This document shows, one piece after another, positions 9,912-19,006 of a stretch of 64,000 bases of DNA. The stretch's first letter is position 1. Each line of letters opens with the position of its first letter. The notes under the pieces were generated by a model. The model was not told where the DNA came from. It made no database searches and saw only the letters and a list, made by a program, of their open reading frames with translations. This DNA comes from Alphaproteobacteria bacterium (lineage in GTDB: Bacteria > Pseudomonadota > Alphaproteobacteria > Rhodobacterales > Rhodobacteraceae), in contig JASBSZ010000002.1 in the NCBI GenBank assembly GCA_030148665.1, positions 45,245 through 109,244 on the forward strand, written 5' to 3'. The translations under genes and the position numbers were made by a program.

Positions 9912-11231
9912 ATGACAGAAACAGGCCGAGGGCTGATCCTTGCCGCGCCCATGTCGGGCAGCGGGAAAACGGTGGTCACGCTGGGAATCCTGCGTGCGCT
10001 GGCGCAGCGGGGGCACGCGATACGCTCGGCAAAATCGGGGCCGGATTATATCGATCCCCGATTTCACGCCGCCGCGACAGGGCGGGAATGCGTCAATCTC
10101 GATGCCTGGGCGATGGCCCCGGACAGGATCCGCGCGCTGGCGCAGGGGCCGGGCCTGCTGCTGATCGAAGGTGCGATGGGTCTGTTTGACGGTGCCCCGC
10201 CCGATGGCCGTGGCGCGACGGCCGATCTTGCCCGGATCCTGAACCTGCCGGTGGTTCTGGTCGTCGATGCCGCGGCGATGGCCCAGTCGATCGCGCCCCT
10301 GGTGGCGGGTTTTGCCGCCCATCGCGACGGGGTGCATGTTGGCGGGGTCATCCTGAACAGGGTCGGCTCGTCCGGGCACGAGCTGATGCTGCGCCGGGCG
10401 ATCGAGCGCACCGGCATGACGGTGGTCGGCGCCCTGCCCCGCGACGCCGGGCTGGCCCTGCCTTCGCGCCATCTGGGCCTGGTGCAGGCGCAGGAACATG
10501 CCGCGCTTTCGGATTTTCTGGACCACGTCGCCGAGGTGATTGCGTCAAGTGTCGATCTGGACATGCTGCCGGTGCTGGCGCGGGATCTGCCGCGTCCGCA
10601 GCGGGAAAGCCCGCCCCTGTCACCGCCCGGCCAAAGGATCGCGATTGCCCGGGATGCGGCCTTTGCATTTGTCTACACACATATGCTGGACGACTGGCGC
10701 CGGGGCGGGGCGGATATTTCGTTCTTCTCGCCGCTGGCCGATGAATCCCCCGCACCCGGCAGCGATTTCGTCTTTCTGCCCGGGGGATACCCGGAGCTGC
10801 ATGGCGCGCGTCTGGCCGCCAGTCGCACCTTTCTGGACGGGCTGCGCAGGCTGGCCGCGCGCGGCGTGCCGGTTCATGGCGAATGCGGCGGCTACATGGT
10901 GCTGGGCGAAGGGCTGATCGACGCGCAGGGCCATGCCCACCGGATGGCGGGGCTGCTGGCGCTGGAAACCAGCCTGGCGCGGCCGCGCCTGCATCTGGGC
11001 TATCGCCGCATCAGCCGGGCAGGCGCAGCGCCCGGCGCCCCCCCGGTTGGGGTTTTCGGCGCACATGAGTTCCACTATGCAACCACCCTCAGGGCCGAGG
11101 GGGATGCGCTGTTTCAGGCCCGCGACGCGCAGGGCCGCATATTGCCGCCGATGGGGTTGGTACGGGGAAACGTGTCGGGCTCGTTCGCCCATGTGATCGA
11201 CCGCCTCGATGGCCGATTGATGCACGATTGA
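9912..11231 (+). CDS. cobB: Cobyrinic acid a,c-diamide synthase
   Basis: ATP- and glutamine-dependent amidation of the a and c carboxylates of (hydrogeno)cobyrinic acid. The 439-residue enzyme has an N-terminal dethiobiotin-synthetase-like P-loop (GLILAAPMSGSGKTVVTLG), the KSGPDYIDPRFH and IEGAMGLFDG motifs, and a C-terminal class I glutamine amidotransferase domain with nucleophile Cys in HGECGGYMVLG and His in FGAHEFHYAT. The ATG at 9912 starts directly before the P-loop strand; the open frame upstream runs through a repeat. It is divergent from cbiD. I see no cobalamin riboswitch in the 214-base spacer. Confidence 0.95.
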   Translation: MTETGRGLILAAPMSGSGKTVVTLGILRALAQRGHAIRSAKSGPDYIDPRFHAAATGRECVNLDAWAMAPDRIRALAQGPGLLLIEGAMGLFDGAPPDGRGATADLARILNLPVVLVVDAAAMAQSIAPLVAGFAAHRDGVHVGGVILNRVGSSGHELMLRRAIERTGMTVVGALPRDAGLALPSRHLGLVQAQEHAALSDFLDHVAEVIASSVDLDMLPVLARDLPRPQRESPPLSPPGQRIAIARDAAFAFVYTHMLDDWRRGGADISFFSPLADESPAPGSDFVFLPGGYPELHGARLAASRTFLDGLRRLAARGVPVHGECGGYMVLGEGLIDAQGHAHRMAGLLALETSLARPRLHLGYRRISRAGAAPGAPPVGVFGAHEFHYATTLRAEGDALFQARDAQGRILPPMGLVRGNVSGSFAHVIDRLDGRLMHD

Positions 11232-11291
11232 CCCTGGCAGCGACAATTGGGGCCTTGGCAGCATCGGCGCACCAGATTAAGGTCAGCAACC

Positions 11292-12554
11292 ATGACGCAA
11301 GTTCCCTCGACCCCAAGCTCAACCCTGCCCCCTGACCAGCCGCCGCCATCGGTGGTCGATGACAGGCGTGCGCGCCGGAATGTGGCCGTTCTGGTGATGG
11401 CGCAGGCATTCATCGGCGCGCAGATGTCGATGATCTTTATCCTCGGGGGGCTGGCCGGGCAATCGCTGGCCAGCAACCGCTGCCTTGCGACCCTGCCGAT
11501 TTCGCTGATCGTTTTCGGCTCGATGACCACGGCGCCGTGGATGAGCCAGGTGATGCAGCGTTTCGGACGGCGCACCGGGTTCTTCATGGGCACGGGCGGC
11601 GGCGCGCTGGGGGCGGCCATTGCGGCATGGGGCCTTGTGCAACATTCGTTCCTGCTGTTCATGGCCGGATCATTTCTGACTGGGATCTACATGTCGGCGC
11701 AGGGGTTCTATCGCTTTGCCGCGGTCGATACCGCATCCGATTCCTTTCGGCCCAAGGCCATGTCCTATGTCATGGCGGGGGGGCTGATCTCGGCCATCCT
11801 GGGGCCGCAGCTGGCCAAGGTGACGGCCGATGCCCTGCCGGTGCCCTATCTGGGGACCTATCTGACGGTGATCGCGATCAATGTCGTGGGCGCGTCGCTG
11901 TTCCTGTTTCTGGACATTCCGAAGCCGGCTCCGCAGGTCAAGGGCCCTGCCGGCGGCCGGTCGCGCATCGAGATGTTGAAATCGCCGCGTATCCTGGTGG
12001 CGATCATTTCGGGCATGGTCTCGTATTCGCTGATGACCCTGATGATGACCTCGGCCCCGCTGGCGATCGTTGGCACCGGCTTTTCCAAGGGGGATGCGGC
12101 GAATGTCGTGTCGGCCCATGTGCTGGCAATGTTCATTCCATCATTCTTTACCGGCCATCTGATCGCCCGTTTCGGGGTGGAAAAGATCATCGCGACCGGG
12201 CTGGTGATTCTGGCCGGGTCGGGGTTGATGGCGCTGTCCGGCGTGCATCTGGGAAATTTCTTCATCTCGATGATCCTGCTGGGGGTGGGCTGGAATTTCG
12301 GCTTTATCGGCGCGTCCTCGATGCTGGCCGGCGCCCACAGCCCCGAGGAAAGCGGCCGAATCCAGGGGATCAACGACATGATCGTGTTCGGCATGGTCAC
12401 GATCGCCTCGATTGCCTCGGGCGGGCTGATGAACTGTTCGGGCGGGACGGCGACCGCCGGCTGGGATGCGGTCAGCACGGCGATGATTCCGTTTCTGACC
12501 CTGGCCGGCGGCGCCCTGATCTGGCTGGTGCTGCGCCCTGACGAGGACCGATGA
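11292..12554 (+). CDS. MFS transporter (YbjJ/YfcJ-like 12-TM)
   Basis: A 420-residue major facilitator with about 12 hydrophobic segments. The N-terminal 30 residues are Pro/Ser-rich and cytoplasmic; the loop between helices 2 and 3 carries the MFS-like MQRFGRRTGFFMG motif and the cytoplasmic middle loop is short (KPAPQVKGPAGG). A second-half LIARFGVEKI motif mirrors the first. The ATG at 11292 lies 60 bases after cobB, so the two may be co-transcribed. Substrate unknown; the neighbourhood permits a role in cobalamin-related transport, but nothing in the sequence demonstrates it. Confidence 0.85.
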   Translation: MTQVPSTPSSTLPPDQPPPSVVDDRRARRNVAVLVMAQAFIGAQMSMIFILGGLAGQSLASNRCLATLPISLIVFGSMTTAPWMSQVMQRFGRRTGFFMGTGGGALGAAIAAWGLVQHSFLLFMAGSFLTGIYMSAQGFYRFAAVDTASDSFRPKAMSYVMAGGLISAILGPQLAKVTADALPVPYLGTYLTVIAINVVGASLFLFLDIPKPAPQVKGPAGGRSRIEMLKSPRILVAIISGMVSYSLMTLMMTSAPLAIVGTGFSKGDAANVVSAHVLAMFIPSFFTGHLIARFGVEKIIATGLVILAGSGLMALSGVHLGNFFISMILLGVGWNFGFIGASSMLAGAHSPEESGRIQGINDMIVFGMVTIASIASGGLMNCSGGTATAGWDAVSTAMIPFLTLAGGALIWLVLRPDEDR

Positions 12555-12631
12555 ATGGTCGGGTCGGGTTGAAACGGTGAGGTTCACCGATGCCCGGCGC
12601 GACCGATGGCCCGGGCAGGCCGCGCGCGCCT

Positions 12632-13246
12632 TCAGGCGGGTTTTTCGACGAACAGATCCGCAAGCGCCGCAAGGCTGCTGCGCAGGTGGTTGGCCGCGGT
12701 TCCCTGATCCGACATGACCCAACCCGTCATGGCAACCTTGATCGCGGCGGCCAGAACGGCGGCCATCAGGCGGGGCCTGCGATGTTGCGCATCCAGCCCC
12801 AGCCTGTGCGCGATCAGGCGGCCGATTTCCTCTTCGTATTGCTGAAAGGCCTTGTCGCGCACCAGCACCAGCTTGGGGTGGGTCTGCGATATCTGGAACA
12901 GGACCCGCAGCCGGGCGCGGTCTTCCTCGACATTGTCGAACTGGGTCAGAAGAAGCTCGGCAATATCGGCCAGCAGGCTGCCCTGCCCGTTGATGAAGCC
13001 TGCCACCGCCTCGGGGGCAAAGTCGATCGGCGGCGGCATGAGCGCCTCTTCCTTGAAGGCGAAATAGTTGAAAAAGGTGCGCAGGCTGATGCCGGCCTCC
13101 TGGGCGATCATCTCGGTCGTGACATTGTCCAGCCCCCGTTCGGCCACCAGACGCAGCGCCGCCTTGCGGATGGTCTCGGCGGTACGCATCCGACGCCGGG
13201 ATCTGAGATCCGCGGCCCGGTTGATGATATCTGCCTTGTGATGCAT
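12632..13246 (-). CDS. TetR-family transcriptional regulator
   Basis: A 204-residue TetR-type regulator: the N-terminal helix-turn-helix is ETIRKAALRLVAERGLDNVTTEMIAQEAGISLRTFFNYF (about residues 27-65), with a C-terminal all-helical ligand domain ending AALADLFVEKPA. The start at 13246 (ATG) is chosen; an in-frame GTG lies at 13258. It is divergent from the RND efflux operon with a palindromic site in between, the standard arrangement for a drug-responsive repressor of AcrAB-type pumps. The ligand is unknown. Confidence 0.92.
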   Translation of the reverse strand: MHHKADIINRAADLRSRRRMRTAETIRKAALRLVAERGLDNVTTEMIAQEAGISLRTFFNYFAFKEEALMPPPIDFAPEAVAGFINGQGSLLADIAELLLTQFDNVEEDRARLRVLFQISQTHPKLVLVRDKAFQQYEEEIGRLIAHRLGLDAQHRRPRLMAAVLAAAIKVAMTGWVMSDQGTAANHLRSSLAALADLFVEKPA

Positions 13247-13358
13247 GATCCTGCGCACCCCTTTTCGCCCTTGCGGCCGGTTTTCCGGCCCGTGCCGCCC
13301 CGCACCCGGTCGCTGCCCCGGTTACAATGTTGCCACGGGTGCTGACGCGGGATTTTTC

Positions 13359-13391
13359 TTGCATATCGTGCAAAATTTGCATAGCACGCAA
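13359..13391. promoter_or_regulatory. Palindromic operator between tetR-type gene and RND operon
   Basis: The inner 13 bp TGCAAAATTTGCA (13369-13381) is a perfect palindrome, framed by TTGC at 13359 and GCAA at 13388, giving a 33-bp dyad. It stands out as AT-rich in a GC-rich spacer, 75 bases before the membrane-fusion gene and about 110 bases before the TetR start, so one site could control both. Confidence 0.65.
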
Positions 13392-13465
13392 TATTGATGA
13401 CTGTCAAACCGCCCCTGGCCCCAACCCCGGCCCGAAAACCGCCCGCAAACTGGATGTGACCCGGC

Positions 13466-14731
13466 ATGACCCCGATCTGCAAAAGACGTGCGATCCCCCT
13501 TTCCGCGACCTTTTCCGCCCTGGTGCTGAGCATGGCGCTGGTTGTCGCCGTGGCAAGCCCTTCGGCAATGGCCGGGACCGACGCACCCGACAGGGCGCAG
13601 GCCGCCGCCGCGGGGAAAACCGCCGAAAAAACCGAGGGGCGGGCCAAGGTCATCGCCCCCAACGTGACGGTGATCACACCGCGCCGGCAGGTCTTTGTCG
13701 CCCGCATCCCCGTATCCGGCACGCTGGTCGCCCGGCAGGAGGTGTTCGTCAACACGCGCATCAACGGGCAGGTGATCGAGAACCTGCTGGCCGATATCGG
13801 GGACCATGTGGAAAAGGGGCAGTTGCTGGCCGTTCTGGACAAGCGCCAGTTCGAGGTCCAGCTGGCCCAGGCCAATGCCGACCTGCCGCGCGCCCGTGCG
13901 GCGGTGCAGCAGGCGCGCGACCAGATATCGCTGGCCCAGGCAACGCTGAAACAGGCCCAGACCAGCTATGACCGCAATCTGCGCCTGCGCCAGAGCGGAA
14001 CCATCTCGCAGGCGGTGTTCGACCAGAGCAGCACCGCGCTGGAACAGGCGCGCGCCGGGCTGGCCTCGGCGCGGGCCGGGCTGGCCATTGCCCAGGCCCA
14101 GCTGAAGGCCGCCGAGACCCGTATCCGCAGCGCCCGGCTGAACCTTTCGTTTACCGAAATCCGCGCGCCGGTTTCCGGCATCATCTCGGCACGTTCGGCC
14201 CGCATGGGCGCGGTCGCGGTTGCCGGGGCACAGCCCATGTTCCGCATCATCCGCGACGGCGAGATCGAGGTCGAGGCCGACGTGATCGAATCGGACATCG
14301 GCGCGCTGAAGCCGGGCGACCGGGCCGAGCTGAACATCTCGGGGCTGGGCAAACGCGTGGGTGCGGTGCGCCGCATTTCACCGCGCATCGATCCGCGCAC
14401 CCGCCTGGGCAAGGTCAGGATCAGCCTGGAATCATCGGAATCCCTGCGCATCGGCCTGTTTGCCAATGGCTGGATCACCACCGGGCGCCATCAGGCGCTG
14501 GGTGTGCCGACCAGCGCCGTGCTGTCCGATTCCCGGGGCGATTTCGTGATGCTGGTCAAGGACGGCAGGGCGATCAAGCGGCGCGTCACCGCGGGGCTGT
14601 TCTGGCAGGGCCGCCGCGAGATCACCGCAGGTCTGGAGGGCAACGAACAGGTCATGCTGCGCGCAGGCGCGTTTTTTCGCCAGGATGACCGGGTGACGCC
14701 GGTACCGGTCGATGCGGGGGGGCTGAAATGA
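13466..14731 (+). CDS. RND efflux periplasmic adaptor (membrane fusion protein)
   Basis: A 421-residue HlyD/AcrA-type adaptor. An N-terminal signal segment (about residues 10-36, ending AMAGT) is followed by a barrel-sandwich half (VSGTLVARQEVFVNTRINGQV), a long alpha-helical hairpin rich in Ala/Gln (about 125-215), the returning lipoyl half (FTEIRAPVSGIISARSARMG) and beta-barrel and membrane-proximal domains. There is no lipobox Cys after the signal. The stop overlaps the start of the pump gene by four bases. With the TetR regulator upstream it forms a regulated multidrug-type efflux system; an outer-membrane channel is not encoded here. Confidence 0.93.
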   Translation: MTPICKRRAIPLSATFSALVLSMALVVAVASPSAMAGTDAPDRAQAAAAGKTAEKTEGRAKVIAPNVTVITPRRQVFVARIPVSGTLVARQEVFVNTRINGQVIENLLADIGDHVEKGQLLAVLDKRQFEVQLAQANADLPRARAAVQQARDQISLAQATLKQAQTSYDRNLRLRQSGTISQAVFDQSSTALEQARAGLASARAGLAIAQAQLKAAETRIRSARLNLSFTEIRAPVSGIISARSARMGAVAVAGAQPMFRIIRDGEIEVEADVIESDIGALKPGDRAELNISGLGKRVGAVRRISPRIDPRTRLGKVRISLESSESLRIGLFANGWITTGRHQALGVPTSAVLSDSRGDFVMLVKDGRAIKRRVTAGLFWQGRREITAGLEGNEQVMLRAGAFFRQDDRVTPVPVDAGGLK

Positions 14732-17700
14732 ACTTTGCCACCTGGTCGATCCGCAAGCCGGTTCCGTCGCTCGCCTTTTTCCTGGTCATGCTGGTGGCCG
14801 GGATCTACAGCTTCATGCGTCTGCCGGTGACCGAGCTGCCCAATGTGGACATTCCCATCATCTCGGTCACCATCGCCCAGCCCGGTGCCGCCCCGGCCGA
14901 GCTGGCCGGACAGGTGCTCAAGCCCGTCGAGGACGCGGTGGCCAACATCCAGGGCGTGGACCACATCATTTCGCGCGCCATCGATTCCCAGGCCAAGGTG
15001 ATCATCAATTTCACCATGGACACGAAAACCGATACCGCGCTGAACGACGTCAAGGATGCCGTCAGCCGCGTCCGGCAGGATCTGCCCGACACGATCTCGG
15101 AACCCATCGTCAAGCGGGAAGAGCTGGTCGGCAAGCCGATCCTGACCTATGGCATCAACAACCCCAACATGTCGATCGAAGAGCTGTCCAAGTTCATCGA
15201 CGACGTGATCTCGCGCGAGTTGCGGGGCATTCGCGGCGTCGGCGGGGTGGTGCGCGTGGGCGGCGCCGACCGCGAAATCAAGGTCGAGCTGGACCCGAAC
15301 CGCCTGCTGGCCCTGGGGATCACGGCGGCGGACGTCAACCGGCAGCTGCGGGCCACCAATATCAACCTGGGCGCCGGTCGCGGCGATCTGGACGGGCTGG
15401 AATTCTCGATCCGGGCGCTGGGCAGCGCGCAGAGCGTGGCCCAGCTTGCGGAAACCTCGCTGACCCTGCCCAATGGCACCGATGTCAAGCTGAACCAGCT
15501 GGGGCTGGTCTATGACGGGCCGGCAGAGGCGCGCAATTTCGCCATGCTCGACGGCCACCCGGTGGTGGCGCTGGGGATCTACCGGCAGGCGGGGTTTTCC
15601 GACCTCGATACCGCGCGCAAGGTTGCGGCCCAGCTGAAGGACATCAAGAAACGCTATCCCGGCATCAGCATTTCCAAGATCGACGATTCCACCATCCAGA
15701 CCGAAGGATCCTACAACAGCGCGATGGAAACGCTGTACGAGGGCGCGGCGCTGGCGGTGATCGTGGTGTTCATGTTCCTGCGTGACTGGCGCGCGACCAT
15801 CATCACCGCGCTGGCCCTGCCGCTGTCCATCATTCCGACCTTCTTTGCCATGTACTTCCTGGGGTTTTCGCTGAACCTGATCAGCCTGCTGGGCATCACC
15901 CTGGTGACGGGCATCCTGGTCGATGACGCCATTGTCGAGATCGAGAACATCGAACGACACCGCGCCATGGGCAAATCGGCGCGCAAGGCGGCCGCCGATG
16001 CAGCCACCGAGATCGGCCTGACCGTGATCGCCATTACCCTGTCGATCGTCGCGGTCTTTGCCCCGGTCAGCTTCATGGGCGGGATTCCCGGCCAGTTCTT
16101 CAAGCAGTTCGGCCTGACGGTCGCCATCGCGGCGCTGTTCTCGCTGCTGGTGGCGCGTCTGATCACGCCGATGATGGCGGCCTATTTCCTGAAGGACATG
16201 CACAAGCACGGCAGCAAGGATGACGGCTGGCTGATGCGCGGCTATCTGTCGATCCTGCGCTGGACGCTGCGCCACCGGATCATCACCATCGTGGCGGCCT
16301 TTGCGATCTTTGCGGCATCGCTGTATTCGGCCACCCTGCTGCCGGGCGAATTCACCCCGAAAAAGGATATCGGTCGCAGCCTGATCACGGTCGAGCTGCC
16401 GCCGGGCGCGACGCTGGACGACACGCGCAAGGTGGCGCGCGAGATGACCGACCGCATCTGGAAGATCCCCGAAATCCGCAATGTCTTTGTCGATGGCGGC
16501 TCGGGCAGCATCACCAGGGCAACCCTGATCGTCAATTACGGGACCAAGCTGGAACGCAAGCGGACCTCGTTCCAGATCGAGGACGACATGCGTCGCCTGC
16601 TGGCCGACATTCCCGATGTGCGGATCAACTTTGTCAACGAGCGCGGACAAAAGGACATCTCGATGTCGGTTCTTGGCGACAACCGCGAAGAGGTGCGCAA
16701 GGCGGCGCTGCGTCTGGCCGACGCCATGAAAAAGAGGCCCGAGCTGCGCAACGTCACCACCACCGCGGCCCTGCCCCGGCCCGAAATCCAGATCCGCCCC
16801 AAGGGCGACCTCGCGGCCGAGCTGGGGGTGACGGCCAATCTGCTGGCCTCGACCCTGCGGGTGGCAACGATCGGCGACGTGAATGCCAACCTGGCCAAGT
16901 TCAACTCGGGTGACGAACAGATCCCGATCCGGGTGCGGCTGCGCGAATCGGCGCGCAAGGACCTGACCAACCTGGCCGGCATTCGCGTGCGCACGCCTCT
17001 GGGCGTGTCGGTACCGCTGCTGTCGGTCGCCGATGTCAAGGTCTCGACCGGGCCCAGCGTGGTGACACGCTATGACCGCAAGAACGAGACCAAGGTGGAA
17101 ACCAATCTCGGCCCGAACACGGTGCTGGGCCAGGCAACCGATCTGATCATGTCGCTGCCCGAGGCGCGCAACATGCCCAAGGGCACGCGCATCCAGGCCT
17201 CGGGCGATGCCGAGATCATGGCCGACATATTCTCGGGCTTTGCCACCGCCATGGCTGCCGGCATCATGCTGGTCTATGTCGTGCTGGCCCTTTTGTTCAG
17301 CAGCTTCGTGACCCCGATCACCATTCTGATGACCCTGCCGCTGGCCATTGGCGGGGCGATCTTTGCCCTGTACATGGTAAATCTGGCGATCAGCCTGCCG
17401 GTGGTCATCGGCTTTCTCATGCTGATGGGAATCGTCACCAAGAACGCGATCATGCTGGTGGGGTTTGCCCAGGATTCGATGAAACAGGGCCTGTCGCGCC
17501 CCGATGCGATGCTCGAGGCCGGCCACAAGCGCGCGCGCCCCATCGTGATGACGACGATCGCCATGACCTCGGGCATGATCCCCAGCGCGCTGGCGGTCAG
17601 CATCGGGGGCGAGTTCCGCTCGCCCATGGCCATTGCGGTGATGGGGGGATTGATCCTTTCGACCCTGCTGTCGCTGGTTTTCGTACCTGTACTGTTCAGC

Positions 17701-17847
17701 CTGATCGATGGCAGCAAGGAATGGGTCATGACCCGCCTGACGGGCGGACGCAACCTGCCTGAAAAACCGTCTGGCGGGCCCGAAAAAGGGGCAATCGCCC
17801 ATATTGCGCCCGGGACCATCGTCAAACGCAAAAAAACCTTGCCCTGA
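14728..17847 (+). CDS. RND-family efflux pump permease (AcrB/MdtB-like)
   Basis: A 1039-residue inner-membrane proton antiporter of the hydrophobe/amphiphile RND family. It has 12 predicted membrane helices with two large periplasmic loops. Helix 4 has the proton-relay segment GITLVTGILVDDAIVEIENIER with two adjacent Asp, and helix 10 has the partner Lys in GIVTKNAIMLVGF. Start ATG overlaps the adaptor stop. The C-terminal tail is short and basic (IVKRKKTLP). The usual length of about 1030-1050 residues is met. Substrate range cannot be read from the sequence. Confidence 0.96.
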   Translation: MNFATWSIRKPVPSLAFFLVMLVAGIYSFMRLPVTELPNVDIPIISVTIAQPGAAPAELAGQVLKPVEDAVANIQGVDHIISRAIDSQAKVIINFTMDTKTDTALNDVKDAVSRVRQDLPDTISEPIVKREELVGKPILTYGINNPNMSIEELSKFIDDVISRELRGIRGVGGVVRVGGADREIKVELDPNRLLALGITAADVNRQLRATNINLGAGRGDLDGLEFSIRALGSAQSVAQLAETSLTLPNGTDVKLNQLGLVYDGPAEARNFAMLDGHPVVALGIYRQAGFSDLDTARKVAAQLKDIKKRYPGISISKIDDSTIQTEGSYNSAMETLYEGAALAVIVVFMFLRDWRATIITALALPLSIIPTFFAMYFLGFSLNLISLLGITLVTGILVDDAIVEIENIERHRAMGKSARKAAADAATEIGLTVIAITLSIVAVFAPVSFMGGIPGQFFKQFGLTVAIAALFSLLVARLITPMMAAYFLKDMHKHGSKDDGWLMRGYLSILRWTLRHRIITIVAAFAIFAASLYSATLLPGEFTPKKDIGRSLITVELPPGATLDDTRKVAREMTDRIWKIPEIRNVFVDGGSGSITRATLIVNYGTKLERKRTSFQIEDDMRRLLADIPDVRINFVNERGQKDISMSVLGDNREEVRKAALRLADAMKKRPELRNVTTTAALPRPEIQIRPKGDLAAELGVTANLLASTLRVATIGDVNANLAKFNSGDEQIPIRVRLRESARKDLTNLAGIRVRTPLGVSVPLLSVADVKVSTGPSVVTRYDRKNETKVETNLGPNTVLGQATDLIMSLPEARNMPKGTRIQASGDAEIMADIFSGFATAMAAGIMLVYVVLALLFSSFVTPITILMTLPLAIGGAIFALYMVNLAISLPVVIGFLMLMGIVTKNAIMLVGFAQDSMKQGLSRPDAMLEAGHKRARPIVMTTIAMTSGMIPSALAVSIGGEFRSPMAIAVMGGLILSTLLSLVFVPVLFSLIDGSKEWVMTRLTGGRNLPEKPSGGPEKGAIAHIAPGTIVKRKKTLP

Positions 17848-17949
17848 GGGGCACCTGCCTGCCAACCTGTGGGCGGAAAAGAAAGCTGCCCGTCGCCATG
17901 CCGGATATTCCTGCATGGTCGGGCGGCAACACAACCGGGAGAGAAGAAG

Positions 17950-18918
17950 ATGATGATGAAACATGCTGCCGCATTTGCCGTGGCGATGGGGCTTGCCGGA
18001 CCCGCCCTGGCTGTCGAGTGGAACATGCCCACGCCCTATGGCGACAAGACGTTCCACACCGTCAACATCCGGGAATTCGCCAAGGACGTGAAGGCCGCCA
18101 CGGGTGGCGCGCTGAATATCACCGTCCATTCGGCGGGCTCGCTGTTCCCCCATGCCCAGATCAAGAACGCCGTGCGTTCGGGTCAGGTGCAGATCGGCGA
18201 GTTCTTTCTGTCGCGCCTGTCCAACGAGGACGCGGCCTTCGGCATAGACAGCCAGCCCTTTGTCGCCACATCCTATGACGACGCCGCGCGCCTGTGGGCG
18301 GCGCAAAAGCCGGTCATCACCCGGCTGCTGGCCAAGCAGGGGCTGATGCCGCTGTTCTCGGTCCCGTGGCCGGCCCAGGGGCTGTACACCAAGAACGAGG
18401 TCAAGACGGTCGCCGACCTCGCCGGCCTGCGCTTCCGCGCCTATAACGCCGCGCTGGAAGAATTCGCAACCCTCGCCAAGGCGTCGCCCGTGCAGGTCGA
18501 GGCCCCCGACATTCCGCAGGCCTTTGCCACCGGACAGGTGCAGGCGATGATCACCTCGCCCTCGACCGGCGCCAACTCGAAGGCCTGGGATTTCGTCAAC
18601 TACTACACCCCGATCAACGCCTGGGTGCCGAAAAACATCGTGGTGGTGAACAAGGCCGCCTTTGACGCCCTGCCGGCCGATGCGCAAAAGGCCGTGCTGG
18701 ATGCCGCCGCCAAGGCCGAAAAACGCGGCTGGGACATGTCCAAGGCCGAAGCCGCCGCCAAGACCAAGATCATGGCCGACAACGGCATGAAGATCGTGCA
18801 GCCTTCGCCCGAGCTGATGAAGGGGCTGCGTGAAATCGGCGCGAAAATGCTGGAAAACTGGAAAGCCAAGGCCAGCCCCGAGGCGCTGGAAATCCTGAAA
18901 ACCTATCAGGGCGGCTGA
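17950..18918 (+). CDS. TRAP transporter solute-binding protein (DctP family)
   Basis: A 322-residue periplasmic receptor. The start at 17950 gives a clean Sec signal (MMMKHAAAFAVAMGLAGPALA, cleaved near residue 21) and follows a GGGAGAGAAG ribosome site. The mature protein has the DctP fold features GLRFRAYN (the conserved Arg of family members that bind carboxylates) and a later AMITSPSTG segment. It is followed by the small and large permease genes. The ligand is unknown; the conserved Arg favours an organic acid. It begins 102 bases after the RND pump and probably has its own promoter. Confidence 0.92.
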   Translation: MMMKHAAAFAVAMGLAGPALAVEWNMPTPYGDKTFHTVNIREFAKDVKAATGGALNITVHSAGSLFPHAQIKNAVRSGQVQIGEFFLSRLSNEDAAFGIDSQPFVATSYDDAARLWAAQKPVITRLLAKQGLMPLFSVPWPAQGLYTKNEVKTVADLAGLRFRAYNAALEEFATLAKASPVQVEAPDIPQAFATGQVQAMITSPSTGANSKAWDFVNYYTPINAWVPKNIVVVNKAAFDALPADAQKAVLDAAAKAEKRGWDMSKAEAAAKTKIMADNGMKIVQPSPELMKGLREIGAKMLENWKAKASPEALEILKTYQGG

Positions 18919-18963
18919 TCCTGCCCTTTCGGCCCTGAACGGCAGGGTTGAAACACATCGAAG

Positions 18964-18990
18964 GGGCCGCGCCCATGACGGGTGCGGCCC
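18964..18990 (+). terminator. Strong hairpin between dctP- and dctQ-type genes
   Basis: GGGCCGCGCCC (18964-18974) pairs with GGGTGCGGCCC (18980-18990) with a five-base loop and one G-U pair. There is no T-run, so it is more likely a 3' mRNA stabiliser or partial terminator that lets the binding protein be made in excess over the permease, a common TRAP arrangement. Confidence 0.6.
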
Positions 18991-19006
18991 ACCCGACAAG
19001 GGGGGA

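Noticed and set aside
14491..18999. A leftward open frame of 1502 codons opposite the RND pump and TRAP receptor genes
   Set aside because: It is antisense to well-supported adaptor, pump and receptor genes. Its composition (long runs of His, Gln, Asp, Gly) is what reverse-frame reading of high-GC codons gives, and no domain is visible.
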